Below, one piece after another: positions 51,067 through 60,509 of a stretch of 64,000 nt of DNA. The position numbers were made by a program, and so were the translations under genes. The stretch comes from Lancefieldella sp. Marseille-Q7238. GTDB lineage: Bacteria > Actinomycetota > Coriobacteriia > Coriobacteriales > Atopobiaceae. The DNA lies in NCBI RefSeq assembly GCF_949152215.1, contig NZ_OX424407.1, positions 686,530-750,529 on the forward strand. The letters run 5' to 3'. The notes beneath the pieces are model-generated. The model did no database searches, was not told the DNA's origin, and was given only the letters and a program-made list of their open reading frames with translations. Numbering within the stretch: position 1 is the first letter of the stretch; every line of letters begins with the position of its first letter.

Positions 51067-52588
51067 GAGACTGTCCTCCTGTCTGGCCTGCCATAGCAAG
51101 AGAGATTTCTTTGACAGGTGGATTATCGCCGGGATAAATTCCCATAATTTCGCCCTCAAAAAGAACAACGATTCTGTCAGATAGCTTCAAGACCTCGTCA
51201 AAGTCCGCACTAATAAGCAACACCGCGCAACCCGCATCACGTTGCGCAATAATCGAATCATGCACAAACTCGGTAGCCCCAATATCCAAACCACGTGTTG
51301 GATACACTGCAACCATAAGCTTGGGATTTCCGTCAAGCTCACGGGCAAGAATAACCTTTTGCTGATTGCCGCCTGAAAGACTGCGGGCAGACTGATTTAC
51401 GGAGACGCAGCGAATATCGTTCTTCTCACGCATATTTTCTGCATATTCCTGAATCTTATCGGTTCTCAGCCATGCGCCATGACCAAAGGAAAAACGCTCC
51501 GATGTAGTCTGCTTAAGAATCAGGTTGTCGGCAATAGACATGTCTCCCACAAGACCCATTCTGTTACGGTCTTCCGGGATGTTTGCCATTCCAAAATCGA
51601 TGAAATCTTGCGGCGAGAAGAGCGCAACTTTACCCTCTGTTGTCTCTACTTCACCCCTCTCAGGGGCAACAAGACCGGTAATTACCTGTGCAAGCTGAGA
51701 TTGGCCATTCCCGTCAATACCTGCTACACCTAATACCTCTCCTGCATGGATGGTTAAAGACACGTCCTTAAGACCGCCATGCTTGATTTCCGGATGAAGC
51801 GCTACGTGTGTTAAGGTCATGATTGGCTGATCGGAGCTGGTGTGTTTTTCGTAATAGCTTTCCGTAAACTCTCGGCCAATCATAAGATCGGCAAGTTCTT
51901 GTTCGGTCGTATCGTTGATATTCACCGTTGCAATGGAGCGTCCGGCGCGAAGCACGGTTATGCTGTCAGAAATGCGCATAACCTCACGCATTTTATGAGA
52001 GATGAAGATAATGGATTTACCTTCAGCCGTCAGGGAGTTCATGATATCAAAGAGACCTTCGACTTCAATGTCAGTAAGCACGGCGGTTGGTTCGTCAAGA
52101 ATGAGGAGGTTGGCACCGCGGTACAAAACCTTGAGAATCTCAATTCTTTGCTGTTCGCCAATGGACATCTCGGAGACCTTTGCGTCAAGGTTAACCTCAA
52201 GGCCATAGCGAGCAGCTAAAGCTTCAATGTCTTTCTTGTCTTGCTCTTTTTGCATAATAGGAGACGCGTGCACCTTGGTTCCAAGAATGACATTTTCCAG
52301 CCCTGTCATGGCCTCTATTAGCATGAAATGCTGATGCACCATGCCAATTCCCTGCTCAACCGCGTCACGGGGAGAGTCTATCTTGACTTCCTTCCCGTGC
52401 ATGAAAATCTTTCCCGCAGAAGGAGTATAAAGGCCCATAAGGCAGTTCATGAGCGTTGACTTGCCCGCGCCGTTTTCTCCTAAAAGGGTATGCACCTCCC
52501 CTTCTTGGATAGACAGGCTGACATCGCGGTTTGCATAAAATGAGCCAAACCGTTTGTCAACGCCTTCCATCCTGAGAAGCTCTCCCAT
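51059..52588 (-). CDS. Nucleoside ABC importer ATP-binding protein (two ATPase domains)
   Basis: The 509-residue protein contains two nucleotide-binding domains as in sugar/nucleoside (RbsA/NupO/YufO) importers. Domain 1 has GENGAGKSTLMNCL (Walker A, about residue 37), SIGEQQRIEILK and LLILDEPTAVLT. Domain 2, from about residue 256, has GIDGNGQSQL (a degenerate Walker A), RSLSGGNQQKVILAREL and the degenerate Walker B MVAVYPTRGLDIGA. The asymmetry is typical of the family. It is first in the importer operon (ATPase, permease, permease, BMP), 89 bases after the XdhD-like gene. Confidence 0.92.
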   Translation of the reverse strand: MGELLRMEGVDKRFGSFYANRDVSLSIQEGEVHTLLGENGAGKSTLMNCLMGLYTPSAGKIFMHGKEVKIDSPRDAVEQGIGMVHQHFMLIEAMTGLENVILGTKVHASPIMQKEQDKKDIEALAARYGLEVNLDAKVSEMSIGEQQRIEILKVLYRGANLLILDEPTAVLTDIEVEGLFDIMNSLTAEGKSIIFISHKMREVMRISDSITVLRAGRSIATVNINDTTEQELADLMIGREFTESYYEKHTSSDQPIMTLTHVALHPEIKHGGLKDVSLTIHAGEVLGVAGIDGNGQSQLAQVITGLVAPERGEVETTEGKVALFSPQDFIDFGMANIPEDRNRMGLVGDMSIADNLILKQTTSERFSFGHGAWLRTDKIQEYAENMREKNDIRCVSVNQSARSLSGGNQQKVILARELDGNPKLMVAVYPTRGLDIGATEFVHDSIIAQRDAGCAVLLISADFDEVLKLSDRIVVLFEGEIMGIYPGDNPPVKEISLAMAGQTGGQSRE

Positions 52589-52677
52589 ACCGTACCTCCT
52601 CTTTTAACGCATATCGATCAGGTCACACCGCAATGTATGAACATCATGAAAACACGCGAAGCGCGTCTCACCTTTTA

Positions 52678-55449
52678 TCACTTTTGAGCTTTTGGCTTAC
52701 GGTAGTACGAATCTTCCAGGGGCAGCTTGGTGCGCATAACGTGATCCAGCGCATAGTAGGCATTCGCAACAGCAGGCGCCGTTGGAATCGTTGCAATTTC
52801 ACCGATACCCTTGCCGCCATAGGCGACCGGCAGCAAGTGTTCCTTCTCAACGTAGATTGCCTCAATATGCGGGATATCAGGCGCATGGAAGAGTCCGAGT
52901 GTGGCGTATCGAGACTTGGGCACGCAGTCATGGAGTTTGAAATCCTCCGTAGTCGCGTAGCCAAGAGACATCAAAACGCCGCCTTCAATTTGCCCTTGGA
53001 TTGCAATAGGATTGATGACCTTACCTGAGTCATGAGCGGCATATACATCGGTAACTTTGCCCTCATCATCAAGCACTACGCACGTAGTAGCAAAGGCATA
53101 GCAGATATGACTCTTGGGATTAGGTTTATCGGCACCAAGCTTATCGGTTGGTTCAAAGTATACATAACGGAATTCATGGCCTTCAAGCTTCTGAAGACCG
53201 GCAACGGGATCTTGTGGATAGATGCCTCCACCTGCAACCAGCGCCTTTCCGTCCGCGTAGCCGACACCTTCATAGGGGCGGCCGTCGGAATAGACAATAG
53301 TCTTACCATCGCCGTTTGCCTCAACAGGCTCAGCAGACACTTCTTTACCGGCTTCCAGATCTAAAAGAGCGTCACGCAGCAGAAACGCCACACCACGGAC
53401 GGCTTCACCGGTAACCACAGTCTGGCGCGAACCGGAGGTGGTACCCGAGTCAGGGGCATTTTCCGTGGAGCATTCTCCATTGACGATGACTGATTTGGGA
53501 AGCCCTGTCGCTTCCGCTACGTCCTGCAAAAAGACCGTATTGCAGCCTTGACCGATGTCAGAGGTAGCAGAATACACGACGACCTTGCCATTTTCAATGC
53601 GGATGTTTGCGCGTCCCGCGTCAGGCAGTCCGACGCCAACGCCTGAGTTTTTCATGGCACACGCGAGACCAGCATGGTCTTTATGCGCCTCATATACGTC
53701 TTTGACCGCCAGAAGCGTCTCTTTGAGAGCCGTTGATTGATCGCAAATCTGCCCGTTAGGGAGCACGTCTCCGGGGGCGACGGCGTTGCGCCAACGCATT
53801 TCCCACGGAGTGATGCCTACCTTTTCAGCGAGAAGATCAATAAGTTCTTCGAGGGCAAACTCGGTCTGGCAGACGCCGAAACCGCGGAATGCGCCAGCCG
53901 GCGGATTATTGGTGTAATAGCCAAAACCGCGAATATCGGTATTTTGGTATTTATAAGGGCCGACCGCATGTGTACAGGCGCGCTCAAGTACGGGGCCACA
54001 GAGTGACGCGTAAGCGCCGGTATCAAAATTGACTTCACAGTCAAGACCGGTCAGATGACCTTCGGCATCGCAGCCAAGGGTAAAATCAGCCTCCATGGCA
54101 TGGCGCTTCGGATGAAAGGCTAAGGATTCGTTTCGGGTAAACTTGCACTTCACCGTTCTGTGGAACTTGTAAGCGGCAAGCGCTGAAATGTGCTGAACCG
54201 TAACGTCTTCCTTGCCGCCAAAGCCGCCACCCACAAGCATGGTCTCGACTACAACGCGATTGGGCGTCTTATCCCACCCAAACATATGCGCAACCTCTTT
54301 GCGCGTATCGTAGGCACCTTGGTCAGTGGAAAGAATCTTCACACCATCTTTATAGGGAAAGGCAACGGCGCATTCAGGTTCAAGAAACGCGTGCTCGGTA
54401 AAGGGTGTCGAGAAGTGCCTGGTAACCGTAAAGGCGGAATTTTTGAGCGCCTCTTTGGCATCGCCGCGCGTAATATGGCGGCTTTGACACAGATTGGTGT
54501 CGGCTTCCTCATGAACGAGCGGCGCTCCCTCAGTGCGAGCCTCATAGATATCACGTACCACGGGAAGCTCTTCATACTTAACCTTGACCAGCTTTTTTGC
54601 AGCTTCAAGAGTCTTCTCGTCTTCCGCGACAACCATACAGATAGCGTCGCCCATATCGCGCGTAAGCGAACCCTCGGCAATAAAGACATCCCAGTCCTGC
54701 TGGATATGGCCAACCTTATTGACCGGCACATCCTCCGCCTTGAGAACGCCAAGAACACCAGGAAGGGCTTCCGCAGCGGCGGTGTCTATCTTAATCACAC
54801 GCGCACGGGGATACTTTGAGCGGACACACGATCCGTATACCATGTCGGGGTACTCAACATCAGTGACATCATCGGGATATTTACCGTAACCGAGTACCTT
54901 GGGACGAACGTCTACACGAAACGCCTTGGAGCCGACACCGTAATTATCGCCACGCTCAAGGTCAGGATCGATTTCCTCTTCGCCGCGAAGAATACGCGCG
55001 GCTTTCAGAATGCCTTCGATAATTTTCTTGTAGCCCGTGCAGCGGCAGATATTGTTTTTGATTGCCTCTTTGACCTCATCCTCAGACGGATCAGGGTTGC
55101 GGCGTATTAGAGCCGCACCACTCATAACCATACCGGGAATACAAAAACCGCACTGGACCGCGCCGACAGAGCCAAAAGCGTATACAAAGGCTTCCTGCTC
55201 TTCATGGGAAAGACCCTCGACAGTCTCTATAACCTTGCCGTTTGCCCGTTTTGTGTTCATAACGCAGCCGCGCGTGGCAACACCATCGATAACAACCGTA
55301 CAAGTGCCGCAAGCCCCTTGCGAACAGCCGTCTTTAACGGACAACAGATGCAGATCATCGCGGAGAAAACGGAGCAGCGACTTGCTTTCAGTCGTAGTAA
55401 CCGTTTCGCCGTTCACCGTAAAGGTGTACCGCTCAACCTCTTCAGCCAT
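52678..55449 (-). CDS. xdhD: XdhD-type xanthine dehydrogenase (fused FeS and molybdopterin domains, selenium-dependent family)
   Basis: A 923-residue molybdenum hydroxylase with the FeS domain first (residues 1-160: CSQGACGTCTVVIDG, QCGFCIPGMVMSG, CRCTGYKKI) and then the molybdopterin domain. The latter has VGGGFGGKEDVTVQH, AGAFRGFGVCQTEFALEEL, SDIGQGCNTVFLQDVAEA and GGKGIGEIATIPTAPAVANA. It lacks the FAD domain of eukaryotic XDH. This matches the XdhD/YgfN family linked to labile-selenium hydroxylases. ATG 55449 follows AGGAGAGG; upstream frame rejected. Neighbours ygfK and ssnA strengthen the call. It needs an external flavin partner: YgfK or XdhB here, since no ygfM is adjacent. Confidence 0.9.
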   Translation of the reverse strand: MAEEVERYTFTVNGETVTTTESKSLLRFLRDDLHLLSVKDGCSQGACGTCTVVIDGVATRGCVMNTKRANGKVIETVEGLSHEEQEAFVYAFGSVGAVQCGFCIPGMVMSGAALIRRNPDPSEDEVKEAIKNNICRCTGYKKIIEGILKAARILRGEEEIDPDLERGDNYGVGSKAFRVDVRPKVLGYGKYPDDVTDVEYPDMVYGSCVRSKYPRARVIKIDTAAAEALPGVLGVLKAEDVPVNKVGHIQQDWDVFIAEGSLTRDMGDAICMVVAEDEKTLEAAKKLVKVKYEELPVVRDIYEARTEGAPLVHEEADTNLCQSRHITRGDAKEALKNSAFTVTRHFSTPFTEHAFLEPECAVAFPYKDGVKILSTDQGAYDTRKEVAHMFGWDKTPNRVVVETMLVGGGFGGKEDVTVQHISALAAYKFHRTVKCKFTRNESLAFHPKRHAMEADFTLGCDAEGHLTGLDCEVNFDTGAYASLCGPVLERACTHAVGPYKYQNTDIRGFGYYTNNPPAGAFRGFGVCQTEFALEELIDLLAEKVGITPWEMRWRNAVAPGDVLPNGQICDQSTALKETLLAVKDVYEAHKDHAGLACAMKNSGVGVGLPDAGRANIRIENGKVVVYSATSDIGQGCNTVFLQDVAEATGLPKSVIVNGECSTENAPDSGTTSGSRQTVVTGEAVRGVAFLLRDALLDLEAGKEVSAEPVEANGDGKTIVYSDGRPYEGVGYADGKALVAGGGIYPQDPVAGLQKLEGHEFRYVYFEPTDKLGADKPNPKSHICYAFATTCVVLDDEGKVTDVYAAHDSGKVINPIAIQGQIEGGVLMSLGYATTEDFKLHDCVPKSRYATLGLFHAPDIPHIEAIYVEKEHLLPVAYGGKGIGEIATIPTAPAVANAYYALDHVMRTKLPLEDSYYRKPKAQK

Positions 55450-55599
55450 GTACCTCTCCTTACGCACCCGGGAGAATGTTGTGTGTCGTACCCCGAGCCC
55501 GTTTACCAAGCAATCATCTCACAGCGCAATGCCATCAGACAGCTATTACACTAAAACAAAAATTTAGCCTACCTAACAGCTTTTCGGTGACCGTATGCA

Positions 55600-55648
55600 A
55601 GTAAGCGGTTAGCGAGAAAAACGTATCTTCTCGCTAACTATGCTTACT
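55600..55648. terminator. Long hairpin between ygfK and xdhD
   Basis: Inner arms GTTAGCGAGA / TCTCGCTAAC (10 perfect) within outer arms AGTAAGC / GCTTACT. It lies just past the ygfK stop on the minus strand. The inner arms contain the CGAGAA word. Confidence 0.65.
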
Positions 55649-55678
55649 CGCTATGCTCGCCTTCTCTCCTGCTCCCCT

Positions 55679-58672
55679 CTATACATTCAGGAGATACCGG
55701 TAATCATCTCTGACGGTTACGACCATCTTACGGATATGTTCCGGAAGACCACAGGCCTCATCATCAACATTGTAAATTCCCACGCCGCCGTCAAGACGAA
55801 TCAGGAAGCCGTCTTCAGTCGGAAGGAAGCCCTCATTTTCAGAATTGTCAAAATCTTCACGGCTCCAGAAGGCAGTGAATTTGTCCTTATAGGGGCGGCC
55901 CTCAGAATACGGACAGAAGACAGCGCAATTACCACATTCATTACACATGCCGTCAACGTGAATGATTTGCTGCTGGCGCAGGCCCAAAACTTTGATTGCA
56001 ACGTTTGCGCGGTTCGGGCACACCTCAACGCAGGCTTCACACACCGAAGGACATGAGAGGCAACGAGATTGATCACATGAGGCGGGATCTCCGCAGAGCT
56101 GCCCGCGCTTACCAAAGATCTTGGCGACATCTTCCTCAAGATTGGAGTTCTCTTTACCCGAGAAATTGAAGCCTGCTATGGCAACAGCCACAGTCATGGC
56201 GTCGGCGATGCCTTTCACCACCGTTGCGGGACCGCGGCGGCCATCGCCAACAGCAAACACATGGTCAACGGAGGTCTGAAGGTTTCCGTCAACAACAGGA
56301 CGACTCTTCTCGTCAAGGGCGATGCCGGAAGTGGTATACAAGCTGGAGTCAATTTGCTCTCCCACGGCTGTAATCACTGCGGTTGCGGGAACCGTAGTGA
56401 ATTCGCCGGTACCCTCAGGACGGCGGCGACCAGATTCGTCAGGCGCGCCGAGTTTCATAATCTCACACGTCAGCTTCGCGTCAGCAAAATCTCCCGGAGC
56501 GAGAAGTTCCATGAACTCTACGCCGTCGTCGAGAGCCATTTGAAGCTCTTCCTCGTCAGCCGGCATATAGCGCTTAGTGCGGCGGTACACAAGACGCACG
56601 TTTTGAACGCCTGCCACGCGCTTCGCCGCACGGGCAACATCCATGGCCGTGTTACCGGCTCCGATAACAACAACGTCGGTGCCAAGATCAACAGATGCCG
56701 GATTACTCTTGAATTGCTCAAGGAACTCAAGGGCGTCAAGGGCCTCGCCGGACTTCAGCGTCTTGCGGCCGGGAGCCCATGCTCCAATAGCTACGACTAC
56801 ATCGGTATAGCCTTCGGAAAGCAAGGTGTTGACATCCTTGATTTCGACGCCTGTTGTAAAAGCGGCGCCGTATGCCTGGCAAAGTTTCACATCGTTGTCG
56901 ATTGCCGCCTCAGAGATGCGAAAATTGGGAATGACGTGACGTACAATGCCTCCGAGCTTGTTCGTACGCTCAAAGACAGTGACCTTGACACCCGCGCGCG
57001 ATAAAAACGACGCTGCGGCAAGACCGGCCGGACCGGCGCCAACGACAGCAACGTTCTTGCCTTCGACTGCGCCACGAGAAGCGAGCGTTGGAAGAACCTC
57101 CGCCAGGCCCTTCTCGGCAGCAGTCAGTTTGCAGCCGCGAATATGGACATGCTCGTCAACATAGTTGCGCATACAGGAATTAGTGCAGGTATGCGGGCAG
57201 ATGGTACCCGTAATGAACGGCAGCGCGTTGCGCTCAAGAATAATGTGAAGCGCGTCAGCGTAACGGCCTTCATCGACCGCCTTAAGATAGCCGGGGATAT
57301 CCTGATGGATAGGACAGGAATCGCGGCAGGGCGCAATGAAGCAGTCAGTTAAGGGCAGCTTACCGCGCACATGGCGATCAGGCTGAGGCTTGATTTCCTT
57401 GTGATAGCGCGCGTCTTTAAGCGACCGCTCAAGCAGCGCAGCAACTTTCTCGGCATCAACGCCAGAAAATGGCCTGGTATCGCCATCGGTAAAGAGCCTG
57501 GCAATCTGTGTCATGCGCTCATAGCCGCCCGGCTTCAAAATGGTGGTTGCCATGGTAACGGGCCAAATGCCGGTATCCACCAGCTCCCTAATGTTGTTGT
57601 AATCCGCTCCGCCGGAATACGAGATACGAAGCTTGCCGTCAAACTGCTCGGCCATACGCTTCGCCAGGGACAAAGAGAGCGTCCAGAGGGAACGGCCGGA
57701 CATGTACATCTCTTCGCTGGGAAGCTCGCCACGGGTAACGTCCACTGGGAACGTATTGGTCAGCTTGACGCCAAACTCAACGCCGCTTTCCTCGCACAGC
57801 TTTATGAGACGCTCAAGCATGGGTACCGCGTCGTCCCACTGCAAATCCTCGAGGAAGTGGTGATCATCAAAGGCGATGTAGTCGAAGCCCAAAGCGTCAA
57901 GCGTCTTGCGAGCGTAGTCATACCCCAAAAGTGTGGGATTGCACTTGATAAACGTGTTGAGACCCTTCTCGGTAATGAGATAGGTAGCAATGCGCTCAAT
58001 CTCATCCGGCGGGCAGCCGTGAAGCGTAGACTCGGTAATGGAATCAGAAATACGCGCCGGAATGGAATCAATGAAGGCAGCATCAACGTTACGGAAGCGA
58101 CCAACATTGGCTTTTGCCCAGGCGATTGCCTCCTTGAAAACGGGCGTCTCGGAGGCGTCCTTCATGTCATTGATGTACTTATCTACCTTGGGTGTCTTTA
58201 TGCCCTCAAGGTCATAGCCGACAGACATGTTAAAGACGAAGCCATCAGGATCTCCCAGACCAAGCTCACGGGCAAGGATATGGCAGATGACCCAGGCTTT
58301 GACGTATTCATCGAACGCCTGGGGTACCGTGAGCTCCGTAGACCACTCGCAGTTGTATCCCTCGTCTGACGCGAGGATGCAAGGTTTATTGACACAGGCG
58401 GAAAGCTCTTCGCCATCCATCTTCTGAACCGTCTTGAGCTCAAAGAAGCGGGCACCGGTAACGTAGGACGCTACGATGTTTTGCGCGAGCTGCGTATTTG
58501 GCCCTGCGGCAGGTCCAAACGGAGTCTCAATCTTCTCCCTGAAGATGGGACGGGCGGCCCCTGTCGTCTTGGCGAAAGCACGCTCACCAAAAATAGTCTT
58601 TTGAGCCTCATACTCGCCGAGAATCCAATTCATCAGATGGTCAAATCTCATGGGACGCATAATGTCGCTCAT
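55679..58672 (-). CDS. ygfK: YgfK: putative selenate reductase / flavin and FeS oxidoreductase
   Basis: The 997 residues (E. coli YgfK about 1030) combine an N-terminal dihydroorotate-dehydrogenase-like half (PFGPAAGPNTQLAQNI near residue 55; FELKTVQKMDG), then a glutamate-synthase-small-subunit-like module. The latter has FeS cysteines (CRDSCPIHQDIPGYLKAV, CPHTCTNSCMRNY), FAD loop VAVVGAGPAGLAAASFL and NADP loop VVVIGAGNTAMDVARAAKRV. The C-terminal 4Fe-4S ferredoxin cysteines are CLSCPSVCEACVEVCPN and CNECGNCAVFCPYSEG. ATG 58672 is preceded by AAGGAGAGG. In other bacteria YgfK sits with XdhD and SsnA, as here. The reaction is not established; an electron partner for XdhD is inferred. Confidence 0.9.
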   Translation of the reverse strand: MSDIMRPMRFDHLMNWILGEYEAQKTIFGERAFAKTTGAARPIFREKIETPFGPAAGPNTQLAQNIVASYVTGARFFELKTVQKMDGEELSACVNKPCILASDEGYNCEWSTELTVPQAFDEYVKAWVICHILARELGLGDPDGFVFNMSVGYDLEGIKTPKVDKYINDMKDASETPVFKEAIAWAKANVGRFRNVDAAFIDSIPARISDSITESTLHGCPPDEIERIATYLITEKGLNTFIKCNPTLLGYDYARKTLDALGFDYIAFDDHHFLEDLQWDDAVPMLERLIKLCEESGVEFGVKLTNTFPVDVTRGELPSEEMYMSGRSLWTLSLSLAKRMAEQFDGKLRISYSGGADYNNIRELVDTGIWPVTMATTILKPGGYERMTQIARLFTDGDTRPFSGVDAEKVAALLERSLKDARYHKEIKPQPDRHVRGKLPLTDCFIAPCRDSCPIHQDIPGYLKAVDEGRYADALHIILERNALPFITGTICPHTCTNSCMRNYVDEHVHIRGCKLTAAEKGLAEVLPTLASRGAVEGKNVAVVGAGPAGLAAASFLSRAGVKVTVFERTNKLGGIVRHVIPNFRISEAAIDNDVKLCQAYGAAFTTGVEIKDVNTLLSEGYTDVVVAIGAWAPGRKTLKSGEALDALEFLEQFKSNPASVDLGTDVVVIGAGNTAMDVARAAKRVAGVQNVRLVYRRTKRYMPADEEELQMALDDGVEFMELLAPGDFADAKLTCEIMKLGAPDESGRRRPEGTGEFTTVPATAVITAVGEQIDSSLYTTSGIALDEKSRPVVDGNLQTSVDHVFAVGDGRRGPATVVKGIADAMTVAVAIAGFNFSGKENSNLEEDVAKIFGKRGQLCGDPASCDQSRCLSCPSVCEACVEVCPNRANVAIKVLGLRQQQIIHVDGMCNECGNCAVFCPYSEGRPYKDKFTAFWSREDFDNSENEGFLPTEDGFLIRLDGGVGIYNVDDEACGLPEHIRKMVVTVRDDYRYLLNV

Positions 58673-58769
58673 TTGGTTTCCTCTCCTTATAACCAATGTG
58701 AGTTATAGTCCCCGCACTTATGGCGTCCGCGGGCGACGCCCTACCCTCTTGTCATGCAAACACATGTGT

Positions 58770-58798
58770 CGAGAAGCGCTTCTCAAAAGCACTTCTCG
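58770..58798. terminator. Hairpin region after ssnA made of CGAGAAG words
   Basis: GAGAAGCGCTTCTC (a perfect 14-base palindrome at 58771-58784) is followed by AAAAGCACTTCTCG. So CGAGAAG and CTTCTCG can pair across 58770-58798. It lies just after the ssnA stop on the minus strand and before ygfK; terminator function is likely but alternative pairings exist. Confidence 0.5.
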
Positions 58799-58810
58799 CC
58801 ATATCCTACC

Positions 58811-60166
58811 TTAGTACTGGCGATTGTTGAGAGCTCCCCAGAGCTTCTTCGCCTCAACCATAGTCCAGTTGTTAATCTTGTCTTCGTCATACGCTACAAA
58901 TTCGCGGTCCTTGTAAAGAACCTTGCCGTTGACAATGGTGGTGCGGCAGTTCTTGCCCTCAAAGCCAAAGAGCATATGACCATCGATGTTCTCGTCGGAG
59001 AACGGCGTGAACGGCTTGTAGTCAAAGATTGCGATGTCGGCAGCGGCGCCAGGCGCAAGTTTGCCTAAGGGCTTGCCGTTGGACTTTACAGAGAAGTACT
59101 TTTCCGCCATCTTGACGTTATTCTTAAAGAGCATAGTCATGGCCTCAACCCAACCAACATTTGGCATACAGGCGTTGTGGCGCTGGATGGGCAAAAGAAC
59201 CTTGAGTGATTCCAACATATCGTGCGTGTAGGCATCTGTACCCAGGCAAACATTGATGTTGCGCTTGAAGAATTCGAGTACCGGAGCGCAGCCAACCGCA
59301 TTGCCCATATTGGATTCCGGATTGTTAACGATGCTGGTATTGGTGGCGGCAAGAATATCCATATCGGCGGGAGTTACATGAATGCAGTGTCCAAGCATGG
59401 TCTTCTCGCCCAAAAGTCCGTGATCGAGCAGGCGATGCACGGCGGTAGTGCCGTGGTTTAACGCGGAATCATAGACGTCGTCCATGCCTTCACAGACGTG
59501 AATATGGAAGCCGGTCAGGCCGTTGTTGGCCTCAACCATCTTGTCCAGCGTCTCATCGGAGAGCGTAAAGAGCGCATGGCCGCCAAACATAGCGGCGATC
59601 ATATCATCGTCTTCAGCTTCTGCCCATGTGGCGAATGCAACGTTTTCGGCGATAGCCTCATCGCACTTGGTCTGCCCGTCGCGGTCTGACGTCTCATAGC
59701 AAAGACACGCGCGGATGCCGAGTTCCTGAGCAACGTCCTTGATGGCAAAAAGCGAACCCGGAATCTCGTAGAAGCTGGCGTGGTGGTCAAAAATAGTTGT
59801 AACGCCATTGCGCAGCGAATCAAGAATAGTTGCATACGCACAGGCACGGGTACCGTCAAGCGTAAGATGACGGTCGATGTTCCACCATTGCTGCTCGAGA
59901 TTTTCAAGGAAGTTATGGGGGTTGCAGCCTGTAATGGCAAGACCGCGGGCCAGGCCGGAATAAATGTGGGTGTGACAGTTGATAAGACCCGGCATAATAA
60001 CGCCGCCATACGCGTCAAGCTTCTCCGCGTTGGGATACGCGGCTTCGAGCTTCGCGCGCGTGTCAACGGCAACGATCTTCTCGCCCTCGATTGCGACGGC
60101 GCCGTCTTCAACGTAAGGATTTGCCTTGTCGCGCGTAATAACACGACCGTTCACAATAAGCAGCAT
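58811..60166 (-). CDS. ssnA: SsnA: putative aminohydrolase of selenium-linked purine metabolism
   Basis: The 451-residue amidohydrolase has VIMPGLINCHTHIYSGLARG (metal ligands, near residue 58), LDSLRNGVTTIFDHHASFYE, FHIHVCEGMDD, MLGHCIHVTPADM and CLGTDAYTHDML. These correspond to the ATZ/TRZ-like family in which SsnA belongs. It is first in the minus-strand block with ygfK and xdhD. In other bacteria it appears in purine/urate-degrading clusters; the exact substrate is not settled. ATG 60166 follows AAAGGGGTTCC. The divergent YheO-like regulator starts 343 bases away. Confidence 0.9.
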   Translation of the reverse strand: MLLIVNGRVITRDKANPYVEDGAVAIEGEKIVAVDTRAKLEAAYPNAEKLDAYGGVIMPGLINCHTHIYSGLARGLAITGCNPHNFLENLEQQWWNIDRHLTLDGTRACAYATILDSLRNGVTTIFDHHASFYEIPGSLFAIKDVAQELGIRACLCYETSDRDGQTKCDEAIAENVAFATWAEAEDDDMIAAMFGGHALFTLSDETLDKMVEANNGLTGFHIHVCEGMDDVYDSALNHGTTAVHRLLDHGLLGEKTMLGHCIHVTPADMDILAATNTSIVNNPESNMGNAVGCAPVLEFFKRNINVCLGTDAYTHDMLESLKVLLPIQRHNACMPNVGWVEAMTMLFKNNVKMAEKYFSVKSNGKPLGKLAPGAAADIAIFDYKPFTPFSDENIDGHMLFGFEGKNCRTTIVNGKVLYKDREFVAYDEDKINNWTMVEAKKLWGALNNRQY

Positions 60167-60509
60167 AGGAACCCCTTTGCCACGTGCCGCAGATCAGCTA
60201 CGGCTTATAAAATGACGGATGTGCCCTCTCCGGCGCTCCGTTCGGACATATCTAAAGGGAGTCCGACTGCCCCATCCCGCAGAGCGTCCAGATGCTCCTG
60301 CAGGCATTTTGCAAACAGTTAGTTATTAAACCTAACTTTTAATTAGACTTCATATTCTCACAGTTTTTTTGTATGTAAAAGAATTATCGGTGTACGGTCA
60401 TTTATCTGGGTAAGCGGTCTTGTTAAACGCATTGCTTCGCAAAAAGCGCAAAATGCTAGGATATAGATTGCTCTGTGAAACAGATAGTGCTTACAAGGAG
60501 TAGTCGGAT
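60167..60509. promoter_or_regulatory. Divergent promoter region of ssnA and the YheO-like regulator
   Basis: No gene. The palindrome AGTTAG-N9-CTAACT lies at 60317-60337, followed by the AT-rich TTTTAATTAGACTTCATATTC. This region should carry the ssnA promoter. Toward the regulator, TTGCTT near 60432 and GATATA near 60459 could serve as -35/-10. Purine-responsive or self-regulation by the adjacent regulator is a natural inference. Confidence 0.4.

Noticed and set aside
57371-58369. A 332-codon frame on the plus strand
   Set aside because: Antisense to ygfK, which has intact motifs throughout; no ribosome site or recognisable domain.
43978-58672. Selenocysteine codons in the selenium-linked genes
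   Set aside because: All reading frames are uninterrupted by TGA and the cysteines of FeS sites are in place. The selenium of this enzyme class is a labile cofactor, not selenocysteine, according to the family literature.
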